This document shows positions 1-12,767 of a stretch of 64,000 nucleotides of DNA, in pieces; position 1 is the stretch's first letter; each line of letters starts with the position of its first letter. Origin of the DNA: Gaertneriomyces semiglobifer (lineage: Eukaryota > Chytridiomycota > Chytridiomycetes > Spizellomycetales > Spizellomycetaceae); NCBI GenBank assembly GCA_025558075.1, contig JAHLKF010000005.1, positions 992,001 to 1,056,000 on the forward strand. Reading direction: 5' to 3'. The notes beneath the pieces were generated by a model. That model made no database searches, was not told the DNA's origin, and saw only the letters and a program-made list of their open reading frames with translations. A program made the translations under genes and the position numbers.

Positions 1-3000
1 GATTCTTCGACTTGACTACGTTTAAGAGTGTTTGCGCTTGCCCGTCCAGACTGTCCGCATCCGTCCCATGCGGCGACGTCAGCTTCCGCAGCTTGTACAC
101 GTTCACCGCCCCGTTGTCATCACCAGTAAGTACGACCGGAGCATTCAATGCGAAAATGATGGAAGTCAACTGCCGATCCAAAACCGTATGTAGGATAGCA
201 GGATCCAGACTGTAGTAGACGAAAACAGAGTAAGCATTTCGCACACCACAATCGAAACGGAGACTGACGTACACAGAGAACCGCAAGTCCCAAATTTCCA
301 TTCGACCATCTGTAGAAACACACCCGAAAACGGTCGACGACGCTGGGGACCATGCAACATCGGAAATGCTGTCTTTTCCGCCTTGGAACTTAAACAGCGG
401 CTCCTCTTCATCTTGGTTCCATAGTCGAACCGTCCAATCACTCGAAGACGACAGGAAGAGACTGGGCACAAACGGTGACCATCTGACACGATTAACTGGC
501 CCTGTATGCCCAAAGTAAGTCGCCAGATATTGCTCATTGTATGACCATGAGCAGCGGTGAATATGCCCGTCGTCTGTTCCAACCATATATCTAACCAACG
601 CGCGTGAGCCGTCATGTCACCGCAGGGCAATAAGCATCATTTTTCACTCACATATTGCTGTCCTTGGGGTTGAAATCCATGCACAGCCCACCCGACTGGC
701 GCGCGATGAATGATCCTGCTTTGGTACCAGCTGCAGAAATATTAGAGGTGCGATCTCCAGTCTTGACCTCTTGCTGTCTCGTCACCCGCTTCAAAGTCAT
801 CAAATCTGTGGAGTTGTCATAAGTGAAGGAACCAAGACTTTCTCACTAACTCTGGCCAATACCGGTATACTCCAGTCCCTTGCGGATCAACCACTGCGTA
901 ACACGTCCGTCAGTCGACACCGACACGAGAGTTTCCCCACGCGATTGCTCGTCCCCTCGCTCTCGCTCGACCCAACGCAGGTCCCATACAGGATCGTGAT
1001 GCTTGCCGGCAAGGTCACTACATTTCTTTGGTATTAGCGTAAGGCCCCCAGTGAGGAGCTGAAAACGGTTTTTAACCTGTTGTCCAAAACGGGTTTATCA
1101 TCTCTTCGTCGAACGTCATAAATGGCGATACGCCCATCGGCAAAGCCGCATGCCAGCAGGTTGGAGTTCGAGCGGGAAAAGTCTATTGATGTTACTGGTG
1201 ATTTGCTTCGGTAGATACGTTCAGGCCACTATGAGAAGCAGTTTAAAGCCGGCAACTGCAGGCGCCGCCTAACACTCGTTCTCACCTCAGGATTCTTCAC
1301 TGACCAACACAAAACTAAGCCAGCGCTGGGATTCGGGCCGGGTTTTTGTTCACCGTACGCGACGGCCAAGATATCCTCATTCTGGCGGTTCCACGCCAGA
1401 AACATGACCGGTCTGCCCCTTGTAAGTTCACAGCGATACGACCACAGAAAGTCTACCGTTGGAATGCTGTCAAGGTCGCGTTTCCCTTCTTTGATTTTCT
1501 CTTTTTATTTTGCAGTTAGCTTGGGCATTTGGGGAGACATCAACTAGCACAGGGTCAAACCTTGCGCGGCGTTCCCATCAGCCACCGGATCCTGTGAGTC
1601 GGCACCCAGTTCATCTTCATGATCCTTGGACCGTTCGTAATCCGTTTCCGTCACCTCTGTCGCGTTTCGATACTGCAAGAGTTTCTTTTCATAATTATTC
1701 AAAACAACTGCCCTCTCAGCTGTCAGCAAGGAATTTCGCAAAGCCTCTTGATTGAGCTGAAAAAAGTCTCTTTTAGCAGCTTGTTGCGTAAGTTACCAAG
1801 AGATGCCTTATACCAACCGGAGCTAATGCATTCGTCTCCCCCATCAGGACCGAAAAGTCCAGCGGCGGCTCAGGTTGCCCATCAGACCGTACCGCCAAGC
1901 TCTCTCTTCGGGTTGGACCGCCATTTGAAAAGACATCCGACATAGTTTCGCCTTCTGGGAGCAGCGCAGAGCGGGAGATGACTGAGACCGAGCCGGAGAC
2001 CATAGCGGATCCGCTCATCATCTTGCTTCCTTGCAACATTGAAGATTCTGCCGTGGATTGACTAATGGGAGTCGATTGGTCGGCACCATCCACTAGATTA
2101 GGCCCCGCGTCGATGTCCGCCTCCTTGCCACTAGAACGCTGCCTGTTTAACTACATGGCTTCGAACGATAGACTGTTGGCTTACTTTGAATTTTCTCCCG
2201 AGCTTTCGTCCTTTCCTAAAGACTCGTATGCATCATGAATGCTCCACTGAGTCACCATACACTCGGCGTTAGCCCGCTTGGGCTCAGACACCTGAACATC
2301 TTTGTTTTTCAACGGTTCCCGGAGCGTTTGCATGCCTCTCTCCACAAAATTCTCATTCCCTGGACGTTCGTTCAACGTCTGTTATGATGGCGATGCGTGA
2401 GAAAACACCTCAGATTTATCGAGCCTAGCATTCCTGACCTGCTTATATCGTTCATTGGCTATCTTAACTGCTTGTGCTTCTTCTCCTGCCTCACTAAAAA
2501 CAACCACGGCCGGCAAATCTAACAATGTAATTGTCTCCGTCTCTGTAAGACCAATATCCACAAATGCGTTGAGGTCAACGTCTGTAAGTTGTTTCGCGGA
2601 CTCTACTTCTGACTGTCGTGGTTTGACTGCTGTTGTTCAGAGCACACGATGAGTGCCGTTGGATAGATGCCTGTTTCATACAGTATCACCTTCAAATACG
2701 TCTGCCGTGGATTCAGCACTTGCAATAGATGCTGCATCATCATCATCAGCCATTTCCATTCCGAACGACATCCGACTGGACGTAGACTGGCTTCTTGTCA
2801 TCGCGCCTGCACGACCAAAGGCCGCCGTACTCCATCGCCCGCTAGTCATAGACTCGAGGTTGTTCAAAACGTCAGCTACTGTTTCCTACGTATATTCGTG
2901 AGCTTGGCAATAGCAGCGCAAATAAGTCCAAATGTCTCCAGTACCCGAGCCACATTGGCAACACTGTTGAAGTCGCTGGTGCTTGCAAGTCCCGCTCCAC

Positions 3001-3391
3001 GACCAGCTCTCCCCAGTTGAGACAGAGTTTGTGGTCCCAACAAACTAACTGGTGTCACATCATTTCCATCTTCATCAAGAACTTGGATGGGTTTTTCCTG
3101 GTTGAGTTTCCCACCCCTGTCGAGCATGCTTTGCGAAGCCCGCACCCTTTGCTGCGAGCCACGCCCAAATACACCCGAGGAAAGAGTATTGCGAGATCTC
3201 ATTCCCGAAGACGCAGACTCCACTCGCGAAGCGACATTGACTCTGGAGCCACTTGTTCGCCTGTGAATTGAAGAGTTATGAGAGTCATTCTCTCGAATGA
3301 CAGCGGCAGCGACAAACCTTATGTATGAACTAGATTTTAGCGGGCGTTGCCCGCTAGACGTGGCATTCCTGGGAGGTTCCGCTGCTTTCAT
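1..3391 (-). CDS. DNAI4: Axonemal dynein intermediate chain DNAI4/WDR78-like, 3' end cut
   Basis: This encodes a WD40 protein of the inner-arm/axonemal dynein intermediate chain group, needed for building or anchoring dynein in motile flagella. The N-terminal half carries the family signature IQVLDEDGNDVTP, then TETETITLLDLPAVV, then GNENFVERGMQT followed by NKDVQ and VTQWSIHDAYESL. Near 1300-1430 the WD part reads ILAVAYGEQKPGPNPSAGLV and CWSVKNP, typical of dynein intermediate chains. The reading frame is broken by many short introns; one clear case is 59 nt long and joins NVAR to ETVADVL. I take the ATG at 3391 (MKAAEPPRN) as start; the frame upstream lacks a better ATG. The last visible residues (NGAVNVYKLRKLTS) match the end of the last WD repeat, so little is missing at the left edge. 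Not every exon was resolved. Confidence 0.82.
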
Positions 3392-3603
3392 CTTGTGCTT
3401 TTGGGATTTTTTGCTTCTTGTTGACGCGTTGACCAAAAGGTTGGCTTCGACGCGGTAGATGTGTTTAGGTAATCACCGCCTTGTGATTGATAACTTGTTC
3501 GGACACTTCCTGGACGAACTCGTCGTCCGGACAGACTGTCATTTGAGGTTTGTTGGTTTGCGACCAACCTCACAGATACTATACCAATACGACGCACAAC
3601 GCA

Positions 3604-5742
3604 ATGCTCTCGGGGTCAACGAGCATACGGGACGACCTTCTCTCTGCCTTTGGTCCGCAGCTTGCCTCACGACCCCAGGTGTTAGATCGCTTAGAGTCCT
3701 ACGCCAGGATCTTCAACATACCGGCCGAAAGCCTACACGCAAAATGGGAAGCGTATACTTTATCGCCTGCAGCCTTGAGACTTGAGGAGGATCTCACCCT
3801 ACCGTCCTTACAACATCTGGAGGACCTGCAGCAAGAACTATTGCGGCAGCAAGAGGCAGAAAAACAAAAAGCAATACTAGGATCTGCGGATACCTTTATG
3901 AATGCTCGTCAAATAGATCCTTTCTTGCAAGATGGCGCATTTGATAGCGATTCATTAAAGAGCTTTCTGGAAAATGGTCCGGATCTGATGAGAGGGCTTG
4001 GGACGCCAATGAAAACCAGAAAACGAGTAATGCTCAAGGGTCCCAGTTCCGCTGGCCAGAAAATCACTCCATCCAAAGGGTTATCCACAATACCCAAGAC
4101 GCCTTCCTCAGTGCGCTTCAAGAATGTGAACGATTTCACTTCGTCCCCCGTGACTAGCTATTCCCCGTTACAGTCGCATTCTTCCACCCAACCGTCACCT
4201 AACGCGGCCAAATTTGCGGATAGAGATAAAAAGGGCCACAAGTATGACACCTTCAACGACCATGTACCCCTAACCGAAAAGACATTTGAGGATCAAGTGC
4301 AATGTGATATTGCACTAGTTCCTGGACAACAAACAAAGGGATATCGGTATATGTACGAAAAGCTTACAGCCAAAGGGGACTTTTTGGATGAACGGATAGA
4401 CACGTTTGCAGATATTATAGGGCAAGGTATCAAAGCATCATTACCAGCGGAGGAGCATGAAGAGTTTGCAATACAGCACCCCGCCCTTCCCCAACAGGAG
4501 ACGCTTTTCACTGTTGGGCGGGTGTGCTGTGATAGTCTGACAGATGATTCAAAGCTCAATGCGCAATCAGTGGTCGTGGAAGCGTCGAGAGCAATAGGTT
4601 CCGGAGCGCGGGTTCACCTTAATCTACGACAGGCACCGGACTACTCTCTTTTTCCTGGACAATTGATTGGAGTGGAGGGAATCAACCCAACAGGGAAATC
4701 AATAAATGTATCGCGCATACATCATCCGACGCTGCCTGCGCAAGCAACGTCAGAACCTTCGCAGTTACTCTCATTCTATCCATCGCCGGATGCAGCCGCG
4801 AGCATCAATATCATTGTCGCCAACGGCCCGTACACACTGAGCGACAGCTTCAACTATGAACCGTTCGAAGAGCTAACAGTGAAAGTCGAAGCCGAAAAGC
4901 CTGACGTTGTTATTTTGCAGGGGCCTTTTGTCGATTCGCAACATCCGTTAATTCTGTCAGGTGACATGGAAATTGATGTGGACGATATCTTCCGGACGCA
5001 GATTTCACCACGATTGCACAGAATGCTCGGCTCGCGGAGCCTGAAGACAAAGCTGATTTGCATTCCTGCAACAACAGATAGCTGCTCGGAATGGGTGTCG
5101 TTCCCCCAACCATCCCTCGCTGCTGGACTGACAGACGCTGCAACTTTCGAACGGCGTGCTGCACTTGGGATCCCCCCTGAAGTCCACATGTTCCCGAATC
5201 CAGTGCAATTCACTATCAACGAAGTTGTGTTCGCCTGTTGCAGCATGGATGTGCTGTGGCACATGTGTGGCCAGGAGATTTGGAAGTTGTCGCCCAACAA
5301 CGGCCAGCCAGCCGTTCAACCACACGGCGCGACAACCTTTGAAATGTCCACCAATAGGCTCACGCGCTTTGTACAACATATGTTCCGCCAGCGCACGTTT
5401 TATCCATTATTCCCGCCCGCTTTGGACGATGCATGCCTTGATTTATCCCATGCAGGGGCGCTGGAACTTCAAGCCACGCCAGATGTCTTGATCATGCCGA
5501 GCAGGCTGCAACAATTTATCCGGAATATTGATGGGTGCGTTTGTGTCAACCCTGGCTCGTTGGTGAAAGGTCACAGTGCTGGAACATTTGCGAGATTTTG
5601 CATATGGCCGCTGGAATTGGAGCGAATCAAAAGGTTGGTTGATGAACAGGGTCGTGCGATGACTGTTGACGGCGAAACCGAAAGCCTCGGAATAGCGCAT
5701 TCGGTTCAAGAAAGATGTAGAGTAGAGTTAGAATGGATATAG
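3604..5742 (+). CDS. POLA2: DNA polymerase alpha subunit B (Pol12-like)
   Basis: This is the B subunit of the DNA polymerase alpha-primase complex, a nuclear non-catalytic subunit that links primase and polymerase during initiation of DNA synthesis. It is a single exon of 712 residues starting at ATG 3604 (MLSGSTSIRDD), a normal length for the family. The N-terminal helical domain is followed by a Ser/Pro-rich linker with threonine-proline sites (about residues 150-230). The C-terminal half contains an OB-like segment (GVEGINPTGKSINVSRI) and an inactive calcineurin-like phosphoesterase domain (VVILQGPFVDSQHPLI; later FPNPVQFTINEV and CVNPGSLVKG). It is convergent with the DGCR6-like gene, with only 138 bases between the two stops. 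Confidence 0.95.
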   Translation: MLSGSTSIRDDLLSAFGPQLASRPQVLDRLESYARIFNIPAESLHAKWEAYTLSPAALRLEEDLTLPSLQHLEDLQQELLRQQEAEKQKAILGSADTFMNARQIDPFLQDGAFDSDSLKSFLENGPDLMRGLGTPMKTRKRVMLKGPSSAGQKITPSKGLSTIPKTPSSVRFKNVNDFTSSPVTSYSPLQSHSSTQPSPNAAKFADRDKKGHKYDTFNDHVPLTEKTFEDQVQCDIALVPGQQTKGYRYMYEKLTAKGDFLDERIDTFADIIGQGIKASLPAEEHEEFAIQHPALPQQETLFTVGRVCCDSLTDDSKLNAQSVVVEASRAIGSGARVHLNLRQAPDYSLFPGQLIGVEGINPTGKSINVSRIHHPTLPAQATSEPSQLLSFYPSPDAAASINIIVANGPYTLSDSFNYEPFEELTVKVEAEKPDVVILQGPFVDSQHPLILSGDMEIDVDDIFRTQISPRLHRMLGSRSLKTKLICIPATTDSCSEWVSFPQPSLAAGLTDAATFERRAALGIPPEVHMFPNPVQFTINEVVFACCSMDVLWHMCGQEIWKLSPNNGQPAVQPHGATTFEMSTNRLTRFVQHMFRQRTFYPLFPPALDDACLDLSHAGALELQATPDVLIMPSRLQQFIRNIDGCVCVNPGSLVKGHSAGTFARFCIWPLELERIKRLVDEQGRAMTVDGETESLGIAHSVQERCRVELEWI

Positions 5743-5880
5743 GGCCCCCAACATGATTCGTTGCAAGCAGGACGTTTTTGCCGCTTGTCGCGCTGTACAT
5801 AATTTCACTTATTAATGGTGCGGACCACCCACCGAACACTCATCAAAGCCCGATAAGCTGATGACGGCTCTTGATAAGTG

Positions 5881-7006
5881 TTACTCTTCCATCATGCCCA
5901 ATAAAATCGAAAGTATTTGTTGTTGAGTGCTCATTGCGGCTATATCATTGGTCACCCGAAAGTTCGGAATCTCTGCTCGTTCGAGTTCGCCTTGTTGTCG
6001 CGCTCGTAGGCGTTCCAGTTCGGAGAATATTTGCTTATCAAACTCCTGTAACTCTTTCTTCATTAACCTCATGGCGTGCTTCTTTTGCTGCAGCGTTACG
6101 TTTCCCAAAATTTCTTTCGCAGCAAGGTCATTTTCATGTCTATGTTGAATGGCTCGTCGTTTTTCCATTAATGAGTCCTCTAACGCGCTTTGTGATGCCT
6201 GAAGACCCTTTACAATAGGAGTTACCACACCGCTTTCTCCTAGCTGTGCCAGCTTCACCAGTACGGCTGGGGATATTCCTGCCTTTGTTTTTCCAGTGCC
6301 GGCCCTGATCTCGCCTGATTCAGGCGGCATGTATGATAATGAAGGTTCCGAGTTCTGCGATACCGTCGAAAGCTCCTGATGTGTTATTCCCATCTCTTGA
6401 CCTATGGGGTCGTCGGCGGTACTCAGTTGGTGGAGAGGAGTTGTGGGGAGTTGCGTTGCTAATCAAATGCGCAAGTCAACATATTTTTCCAATCAATAAC
6501 CAATTGGAAGACGTACATATTGGTTGTGGGAGCTGCTGTAGCATCGAGATTGTGGGCTGCTGGTGTTGTGCGGCCATTCCACTCAGCAAGGCCATAATGT
6601 CGTTTGTCAATTGCGTATTCGCGCCAGGCGATTGTTGATATAGGTGTGAAGGCGGCTGCGAAGCCCCGATTGTTTGCCATGGTTGTAGGGTGGAGGATAC
6701 TTCATTGGATGATGGATAGGCTGAGAAGGCGATTGGGGCATCGTTATGATTCGGTTGCTGTTGCTGGCTCAAATAGGCCAGTGGCGGTTGTTGCTGAGAA
6801 TGTTGTTGAGATTGCTGCTGCTGAGATTGAGGTTGAGATTGCTGAAGTTGCTGTTGACTTGCGCCGGACAATCTTGCGATCAAATCAGCCAGCGAGGTAT
6901 TTGAACCGTGAGCAGGCTAGGAGTGCTTTCGAGTTAGAGCACGAAGCAAAAGTGGACAAAACAGGGCGGTACTCACTGGGGCGCCATTATATCCATTGAA
7001 CGACAT
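5881..7006 (-). CDS. DGCR6-family protein with Gln-rich N-terminus
   Basis: Three exons (7006-6977, 6916-6517, 6458-5881) give 335 residues; the introns are 60 and 58 nt. The first exon has only 10 codons (MSFNGYNGAP). The C-terminal 170 residues match the DGCR6/DGCR6L family: a long charged helix ending in LERAEIPNFRVTNDIAAM, corresponding to the vertebrate LEKAGVAGFYVT region. Residues about 25-65 form a glutamine-rich stretch that vertebrate members lack. The biochemical role of the family is unclear; a coiled-coil scaffold is likely. It shares a 210-bp divergent promoter with the TFIIIC gene at 7217. Confidence 0.8.
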
Positions 7007-7216
7007 TGTTGGACCTCTACCGTAACGTCAGAGGAGCTCAAAAGCTTTGACAAGAGATCTATGGTAAAGATTTGGTATTTTCACCGCGAAACTTGGTGAA
7101 GACATTCGGGTGTGTAATCGATAACCAAAACGTTCCGCTTGGGCAATTTACTCCTCAACTTAACTTTAAAATACACAGTGGGATATGCTCTTCCGCCGTA
7201 CGCTGCAAGTGTGCTC

Positions 7217-8949
7217 ATGATGGATAGATCTACCGCGGAGCAGGTAGAGGCAGAACAGTTGAGAGCCCCCTCTCAGTCCTTACCTGGTTGGAAGTTTCAC
7301 GTTGTTGAGTACCCCGGCTATGTTGAGAATACCGACAAAGCGCTCAAGACGCTTGGAGGGACCGCAGCCATAGAAAGGGTTTGTTAAATGATATTATAAG
7401 GTTTAGTTGAGGTGTATTCAACTGATGCTTACAGCTTGTAATGGGGATGTCTTAGGCATTCAACGAGGATCTTAACGCGCTGGAGTTGCGCTACCGGCCC
7501 GACGATCCGTTTTCTCATCCCATCCAAGGCGAAATCATCACCACAGCCAATCTATTACTGAAAGTAACTTTGCGTAGGAAGAAGCGCCGACGAAAGCCAA
7601 ATGGAACCGAATCGCCAGACCCGGGGCAAATCACGCACCAAGTCCTTGGCACCATTTCCAAAACCTGTCGATTTCGAGCTATTGCCGACTTTCAATGGAT
7701 ATCAGATTTGAATGACCCAATGGTCAAACTTCGCCGATCAATGCAAGTATTAGATCCGTCGGCGATTGAGGAGTTCACGTTGGCTACTGATCGGGGTCCT
7801 CAGAAAGACCTGCGCAACATGCCCCCACCAGCATTCTCACGCATTGAGTGGCCACTGGAATATGCATACAGACAAAATCTTGGGGTCGTAAAAGTACTTG
7901 TACAGAAGGACGGACAGTCAGAGCCGGAAGTCAAGCTCGTCAATCGATATAAGAAAGTGCGATTTATTGCACACATTCAGTCTTTTGTAAAAGGGAATAA
8001 TTGGAAACCGCCGACGGTACCTCCGGCGGGCATCCGTCTGGACAGCGTTGATCCGGAAGGCCTAGCTACGATACGGCGCTTATTTGACGAGCGCCCAATA
8101 TGGACGCGTTTAGCAGTATCCAACACACTTCCGTCGACCTCTTTAGCACAGCTAAGAGGCTTGCTACCCGTTGTCGCGTATGTCGCGCTTGGAGGTCCAT
8201 GGAGGGACTGTTGGATTCGATATGGATACGACCCACGTTTGGATAGAGAAGCGCGTTTCTATCAAGTGCTCGAGGTTCGGTTCTATAAGGAGAGAGAAAC
8301 CACGGCTAGATTTGCTCGTGCGAAGCGTTTGAGAGGGGTATCTGAAGCAGCGCATCTTTTGAGCCGCAAAACACGAGGTCCTGAAGCGAATGTTACAGAG
8401 CGCCCTTCGCATATTTTTGACGGGACGGTGGTTCGAGGGGATCTTGGAGGGCTTATACAACTATGTGACCTTGACGAGCCGACGCTACGCCGCATGGTAA
8501 ATACCAAGTCTCATATACGGGCGAGGTATGACGTGCACGATGGGTGGTACACGGGGGAACACATGTCCGCGCTTCGAGATGCCTTCAAACGCAAGGTGTT
8601 ATTTGCAAGTGGTGAAGACGTGGATTCGAATTACGAATGGACAGATGGCCCCGAAGTCGAGTTACCTGAGGTTGACGATGTATTTGAGGATTCTGCGGAT
8701 GCAGAAGGCGACGACGACAGTGTATTGCGGATGAGCAGGGACCTGACGCAGAATACCGAGTTGGATAGCAAGGTTGATCAGTTAATGAGGAGCTTGCAAG
8801 CAGCGCAAAACATCACAGACGTTGAGGTGGAAGGAATGGTGGACGACGAGGACGCGGTGGAGATGACGGCGGCAGGCGACCTTGTCGACCTCGACTACTA
8901 TGACGTCTTTGGTGACGACGATGATGAGGATGAGGATGATGCAACATGA
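7217..8949 (+). CDS. GTF3C5: Transcription factor TFIIIC subunit 5 (tau95/Sfc1-like)
   Basis: This is a subunit of TFIIIC, which binds the A block of tRNA promoters and recruits TFIIIB for RNA polymerase III. Exons 7217-7378 and 7456-8949 (77-nt intron) encode 551 residues. The first exon contains LPGWKFHVVEYPGYVENTDK, and the second begins AFNEDLNALELRYRPDDPFS, which is the conserved N-terminal triple-barrel domain that pairs with the tau131 partner. The centre holds the DNA-binding winged-helix region (RPIWTRLAVSNTL). The C-terminus ends in a run of Asp and Glu, as in other tau95 proteins. Its stop lies 93 bases from the stop of UTP12 on the opposite strand. Confidence 0.9.
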
Positions 8950-9042
8950 TAGATAATTTATTACGACACCACATCAAAAGTGCCATGCAGTAGAATATAA
9001 ACTACTGTTTCGGTAGCAGGTCAATCTAAATATGTACATAAC

Positions 9043-11968
9043 CTAGTTCCTCTTCCGTTTCTCGCCTTTGGCTCCGGGGACCCATCCGGATGCCTCATCC
9101 TCCTCCTCACCAACAAAACCAATTTCTTGTAATTGCCGACCTCGTAGGTGCTTCAGGCCCGCCAAGCTAAACCCGAGCGCATCCCGTTCATTCTTAACCA
9201 GTCTACTGACAGCCCTCATCAATCGACGAAGGGTAGCGTGAAGCGAACGAGTAACCTGAAGTTGAGAGTAATGTGTGTGGAGGATGTGTGTCAGCGTGCG
9301 AAGCGTTAACAGTGGATTCCAGCGCTAAGAAGATTGAATTTAGACACATGGCCGCAAACCGCTTCAAACTCTTGTCCACACAATGGCTTACCATCTCTGC
9401 CCAAACAACCAAACATCTCAGCAGGCTGATAATACCGTTGAAGGGAAGCACAACCAATGCCTGTTCCAAGTCTCCTGCTCTAATCTTTGAAGCTACGCCA
9501 AGCACATATCCCTCCCCACTGATATCTGTCTTCCCGGTTGCAACAATGAATGGGCTTCGTTGCGGCATTGGTAGTTCGGGAGTTTTCTCTTTCAGACGCT
9601 TCCATACTGTAAGATTCCGGCGATCTTCTTCATAGACTTCCAGCGCTTCAAGTAATCTCTCTCCAGCCTTCAGCGTCTCACCAGTCTTTTTCCCTGCCGC
9701 TCCCGTCTCGTCATTGTTGTCCTCAGCTCGCATTGCACCTTCTTCAGCACCTGACCCAATCGGCGCGTCAAACTTGTCGGCGTCTGCTAATGCTTGTGCT
9801 TCATACGTCTCTTCCAGCTCCTTCTCCCGCTCTTCCTCGAGTGTGAACTGATCATCCGTCTTTTCCCACACCCTGATAGAGCGATCATGAGATCCAGAAA
9901 CAACGACGTTTCCGTATTTCCCGACAGCAAGCGCCCAGACTTCACCGCAATGGCCTTTTAGTTGCATGATCGACTCGAATTTATCAGTATCCCAATATTT
10001 CACCATCCGATCCTTGCCAGCAGTGAAGAGATAGTGCGTTCCCCAAACAAATCGAGTGCACATGACGCTATCTTGATGCGCAAATATGCTTTTATGGCAG
10101 TCTCCAAAGTCCAAACCCCAAATTTTCACGGTCTTATCCGCGGATCCCGTCACGATCAAGCTGGAATCGGAGGAAATATCCATAGACATGACTGGGAGCT
10201 TGTGTCCGTACAGAGATAGGGAGAACTTGAGAGTATCCGCATACAAGACTTTGACAGTGGAGTCAAGCAAAGCAACAGCTAACAATCTTCCGTCGGGGGA
10301 ATAACGGACACACAGGACATCGTCAGACATCTTTAACGTCCGCGTATGCACCAGAGTCAATCTCTGTCCTCCCAAATCTTCATCACGGACCATGCCAAGA
10401 TCCCAGAAACGAACTTCTTTATCTTGACTGCCAGTCGTCAGCCCTTTTCGATCCGGGTGGACTTGTAGACTCCACACCGGCCCATCATGTGCCTTGATCT
10501 CTTCAATCATCGTGCCTCGCGCCAAGTCGAACAGCTGCAATTCTCCAGTTTTTGTGCCTACAACTACGTGCTGATCGCCCGGGAGAAATTCGCAACACAA
10601 GGCATAGCCCGAGTCCATGGTCTGCGCGCATTGTCGTGAATGAATGTTCCAGATTTTGATAGAGGCCTGTGACCCGGTTACGAGCATTTGATCATCTGAG
10701 CTCAAAGCCAACGTACGAACATCAGACCGATGGCCAGGCATCTCCAGTGTTGTCACTAAACGAGTCGGTTGTTCTTTGTTTTCGATATCCGCCGCATGCA
10801 CTTCCAGACTGTTGTTAGTCAGCGCACAGAGGATCTGCAATGAGGAATCTTTACTCCCGCGGTGCTTCGTCGACGGTGCAAAATCGAATGATCGCACTTT
10901 TGCAGCACAGCGAATGTGAGCTACCCGCGGAATCTCATCAGTAACCGTCAACACCGGTTCGTCTTCTTGAGGTTCGTCTACATCCATCGTATCCGGCTTC
11001 TTCGTCTTCTTTTCTGCCTTTTTCTCCTTTTGGCGCTTTTTTAATCGGTTTAGTCGCTTCTTTAACTCCTCCGGGGTTCGAAATTTGTATAGCTCGACCA
11101 ATCGATCAGCGCCCTGTGATCCAAGATATTCTCCACCGGGATGCACTTTGAGTGTTATCACGCGTTCTTTACTTTGCCTTTCTAGTTTCCCGTAATGTAT
11201 TACAGCCTTTTTCGTAATCAAACCCTCTTCACCCGCTTGATCCTCATCGTCGTTCCATGATCCGCCTATAGCGGTTCCTGATGGGTCCAATTTTGCTCGT
11301 AACATGTCCGAATCGATCTTCCATACTCGAATCTCTCCATCCGCCGCACCTGTAAACATCAGCTTCTCATCCGGTGTCACTTCCAGAGACCACACTTCCC
11401 CTCGGTGAGCGATAATCGTTTCCACACAATGTTGAGTCTGAAGATCCCAAAACTTGAGGAGGGAATCTTTTGATGCGGACACTACATGATCCAACCCATT
11501 TTGACTGAGGAACTTTACAGATGTGATCTGATCTTTATGTCCTCGTAGCCGGTAAAGACCTTCCTCGGCGACAATATCCCACACAATCAGATCTGTATCC
11601 TTTGATCCAGATACGAGTTTGGTTCCATCCGCATTATACACTAGGCATGTCACTGCGCTTTTGTGTCCGTTGAATGTGATGGCCGTATTCGACGTCTGAA
11701 AATCCCATATTCTTATTGACCCGTCATTGTAGCCGACAGCATAACTAACGTTATCCGGCGCACGACTTATACATGTCACTTCGGCCTTGCTATCCTCATC
11801 TCTCCATTCGCTGCTTAATTCTCCTTTTTTCACATCGTACACACCGACGTTCTCTAGCATGGGCGTCACGGCATGTTTACCATCCGCAGAAAAGCACGCA
11901 TTCGAATTGCCGGATGCGACAAGACCAAATGTGTTCGCTAACCGGTATCTCAAATAAAGCTTGACCAT
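9043..11968 (-). CDS. UTP12: U3 snoRNP component UTP12 (WDR3)
   Basis: This is a nucleolar WD40 protein of the UTP-B subcomplex of the small-subunit processome, acting in 18S rRNA maturation. Exons 11968-9311 and 9255-9043 are joined by a 55-nt intron to give 956 residues. It has two tandem beta-propellers: repeats such as TFNGHKSAVTCLVYNADGTK and LYGHKLPVMSMDISSDSSLI. Between them is a Lys-rich segment (LKKRLNRLKKRQKEKK). The Utp12 C-terminal helical domain includes LGFSLAGLKHLRGRQ and ends in a basic tail. The terminal exon restores this conserved end, which would otherwise be lost by reading into the intron. Divergent from MIA40. Confidence 0.93.
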
Positions 11969-12275
11969 CCTGATATCCTCTCTCTGCGCCCTCCCCCGCG
12001 GCGGCTTGAAACTCCTTTGTTATCGCCTTTCAATCCAGGAAATGCCTCTTGGTTTGGCGTTTTATTTGGTCGAAATTCGCAGTTTTAACAAAACAAACTA
12101 AACACGTGACACGCGCGACCGAATGTTTTGAAATGGCCGATGACTTTTTTCAAATAGTTAATTCATCTGCGATTCGGCAACGACGACGACGAGGACGTGC
12201 AGCCACGACGAGTAGAACGACGGGGACTAGAGGATAGCTGCAGATTACAGAGAGAGAAGACAGTCAGACGTCAAG

Positions 12276-12767
12276 ATGGGTGCTCAAGATGAAAAAGATA
12301 CAGTGATCTTTGTCACAAAAGAAGAACTGGAGGAACAATCCTCCTCATCGTCGTCTCAAGAAGCAGTGGACCCCATGTCTCCTGAAGGTCAAGCTCAGGC
12401 ATTCAACGAAGAAACCGGCGAGATCAACTGGGACTGTCCTTGTCTGGAGGGCATGACAAAACCCCCTTGTGGGGAATCCTTCAAAGCCGCCTTTTCGTGT
12501 TTCGTCTACTCCACGGAAGAGCCGAAAGGCGCCGACTGTCTTGATCAGTTCAGGGAAATGCAAAAGTGCTTTAGAGATCATCCGGATATCTACGGTGCCG
12601 AGTTAGATGACGATGATGACGATGATGAGGACGAAGAAGACAAACAATCCTCGGAAAAGGCTGAGGAGGACAATGCTGCCGCACCTGAAAGAAGTGCAGA
12701 GCGAACCGAAGAAGGCGCCGACTCGGCGGCCGTAGAACCGGTCGCAGAGAGTGCCTCCAAGCCATAG
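12276..12767 (+). CDS. MIA40: Mitochondrial intermembrane space oxidoreductase MIA40/CHCHD4
   Basis: This is the intermembrane-space disulfide relay receptor that oxidises incoming cysteine-rich proteins. A single exon encodes 163 residues. The redox motif CPC (WDCPCLEGM) is followed by twin CX9C motifs, [11 protein letters not shown] and [11 protein letters not shown], the canonical MIA40 core. No hydrophobic anchor or obvious presequence precedes the core; the first 45 residues are acidic and serine-rich. The protein therefore resembles the short soluble animal CHCHD4 rather than the membrane-anchored yeast form. The C-terminal tail (about 60 residues) begins with a run of Asp and is very acidic. 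Confidence 0.95.
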   Translation: MGAQDEKDTVIFVTKEELEEQSSSSSSQEAVDPMSPEGQAQAFNEETGEINWDCPCLEGMTKPPCGESFKAAFSCFVYSTEEPKGADCLDQFREMQKCFRDHPDIYGAELDDDDDDDEDEEDKQSSEKAEEDNAAAPERSAERTEEGADSAAVEPVAESASKP

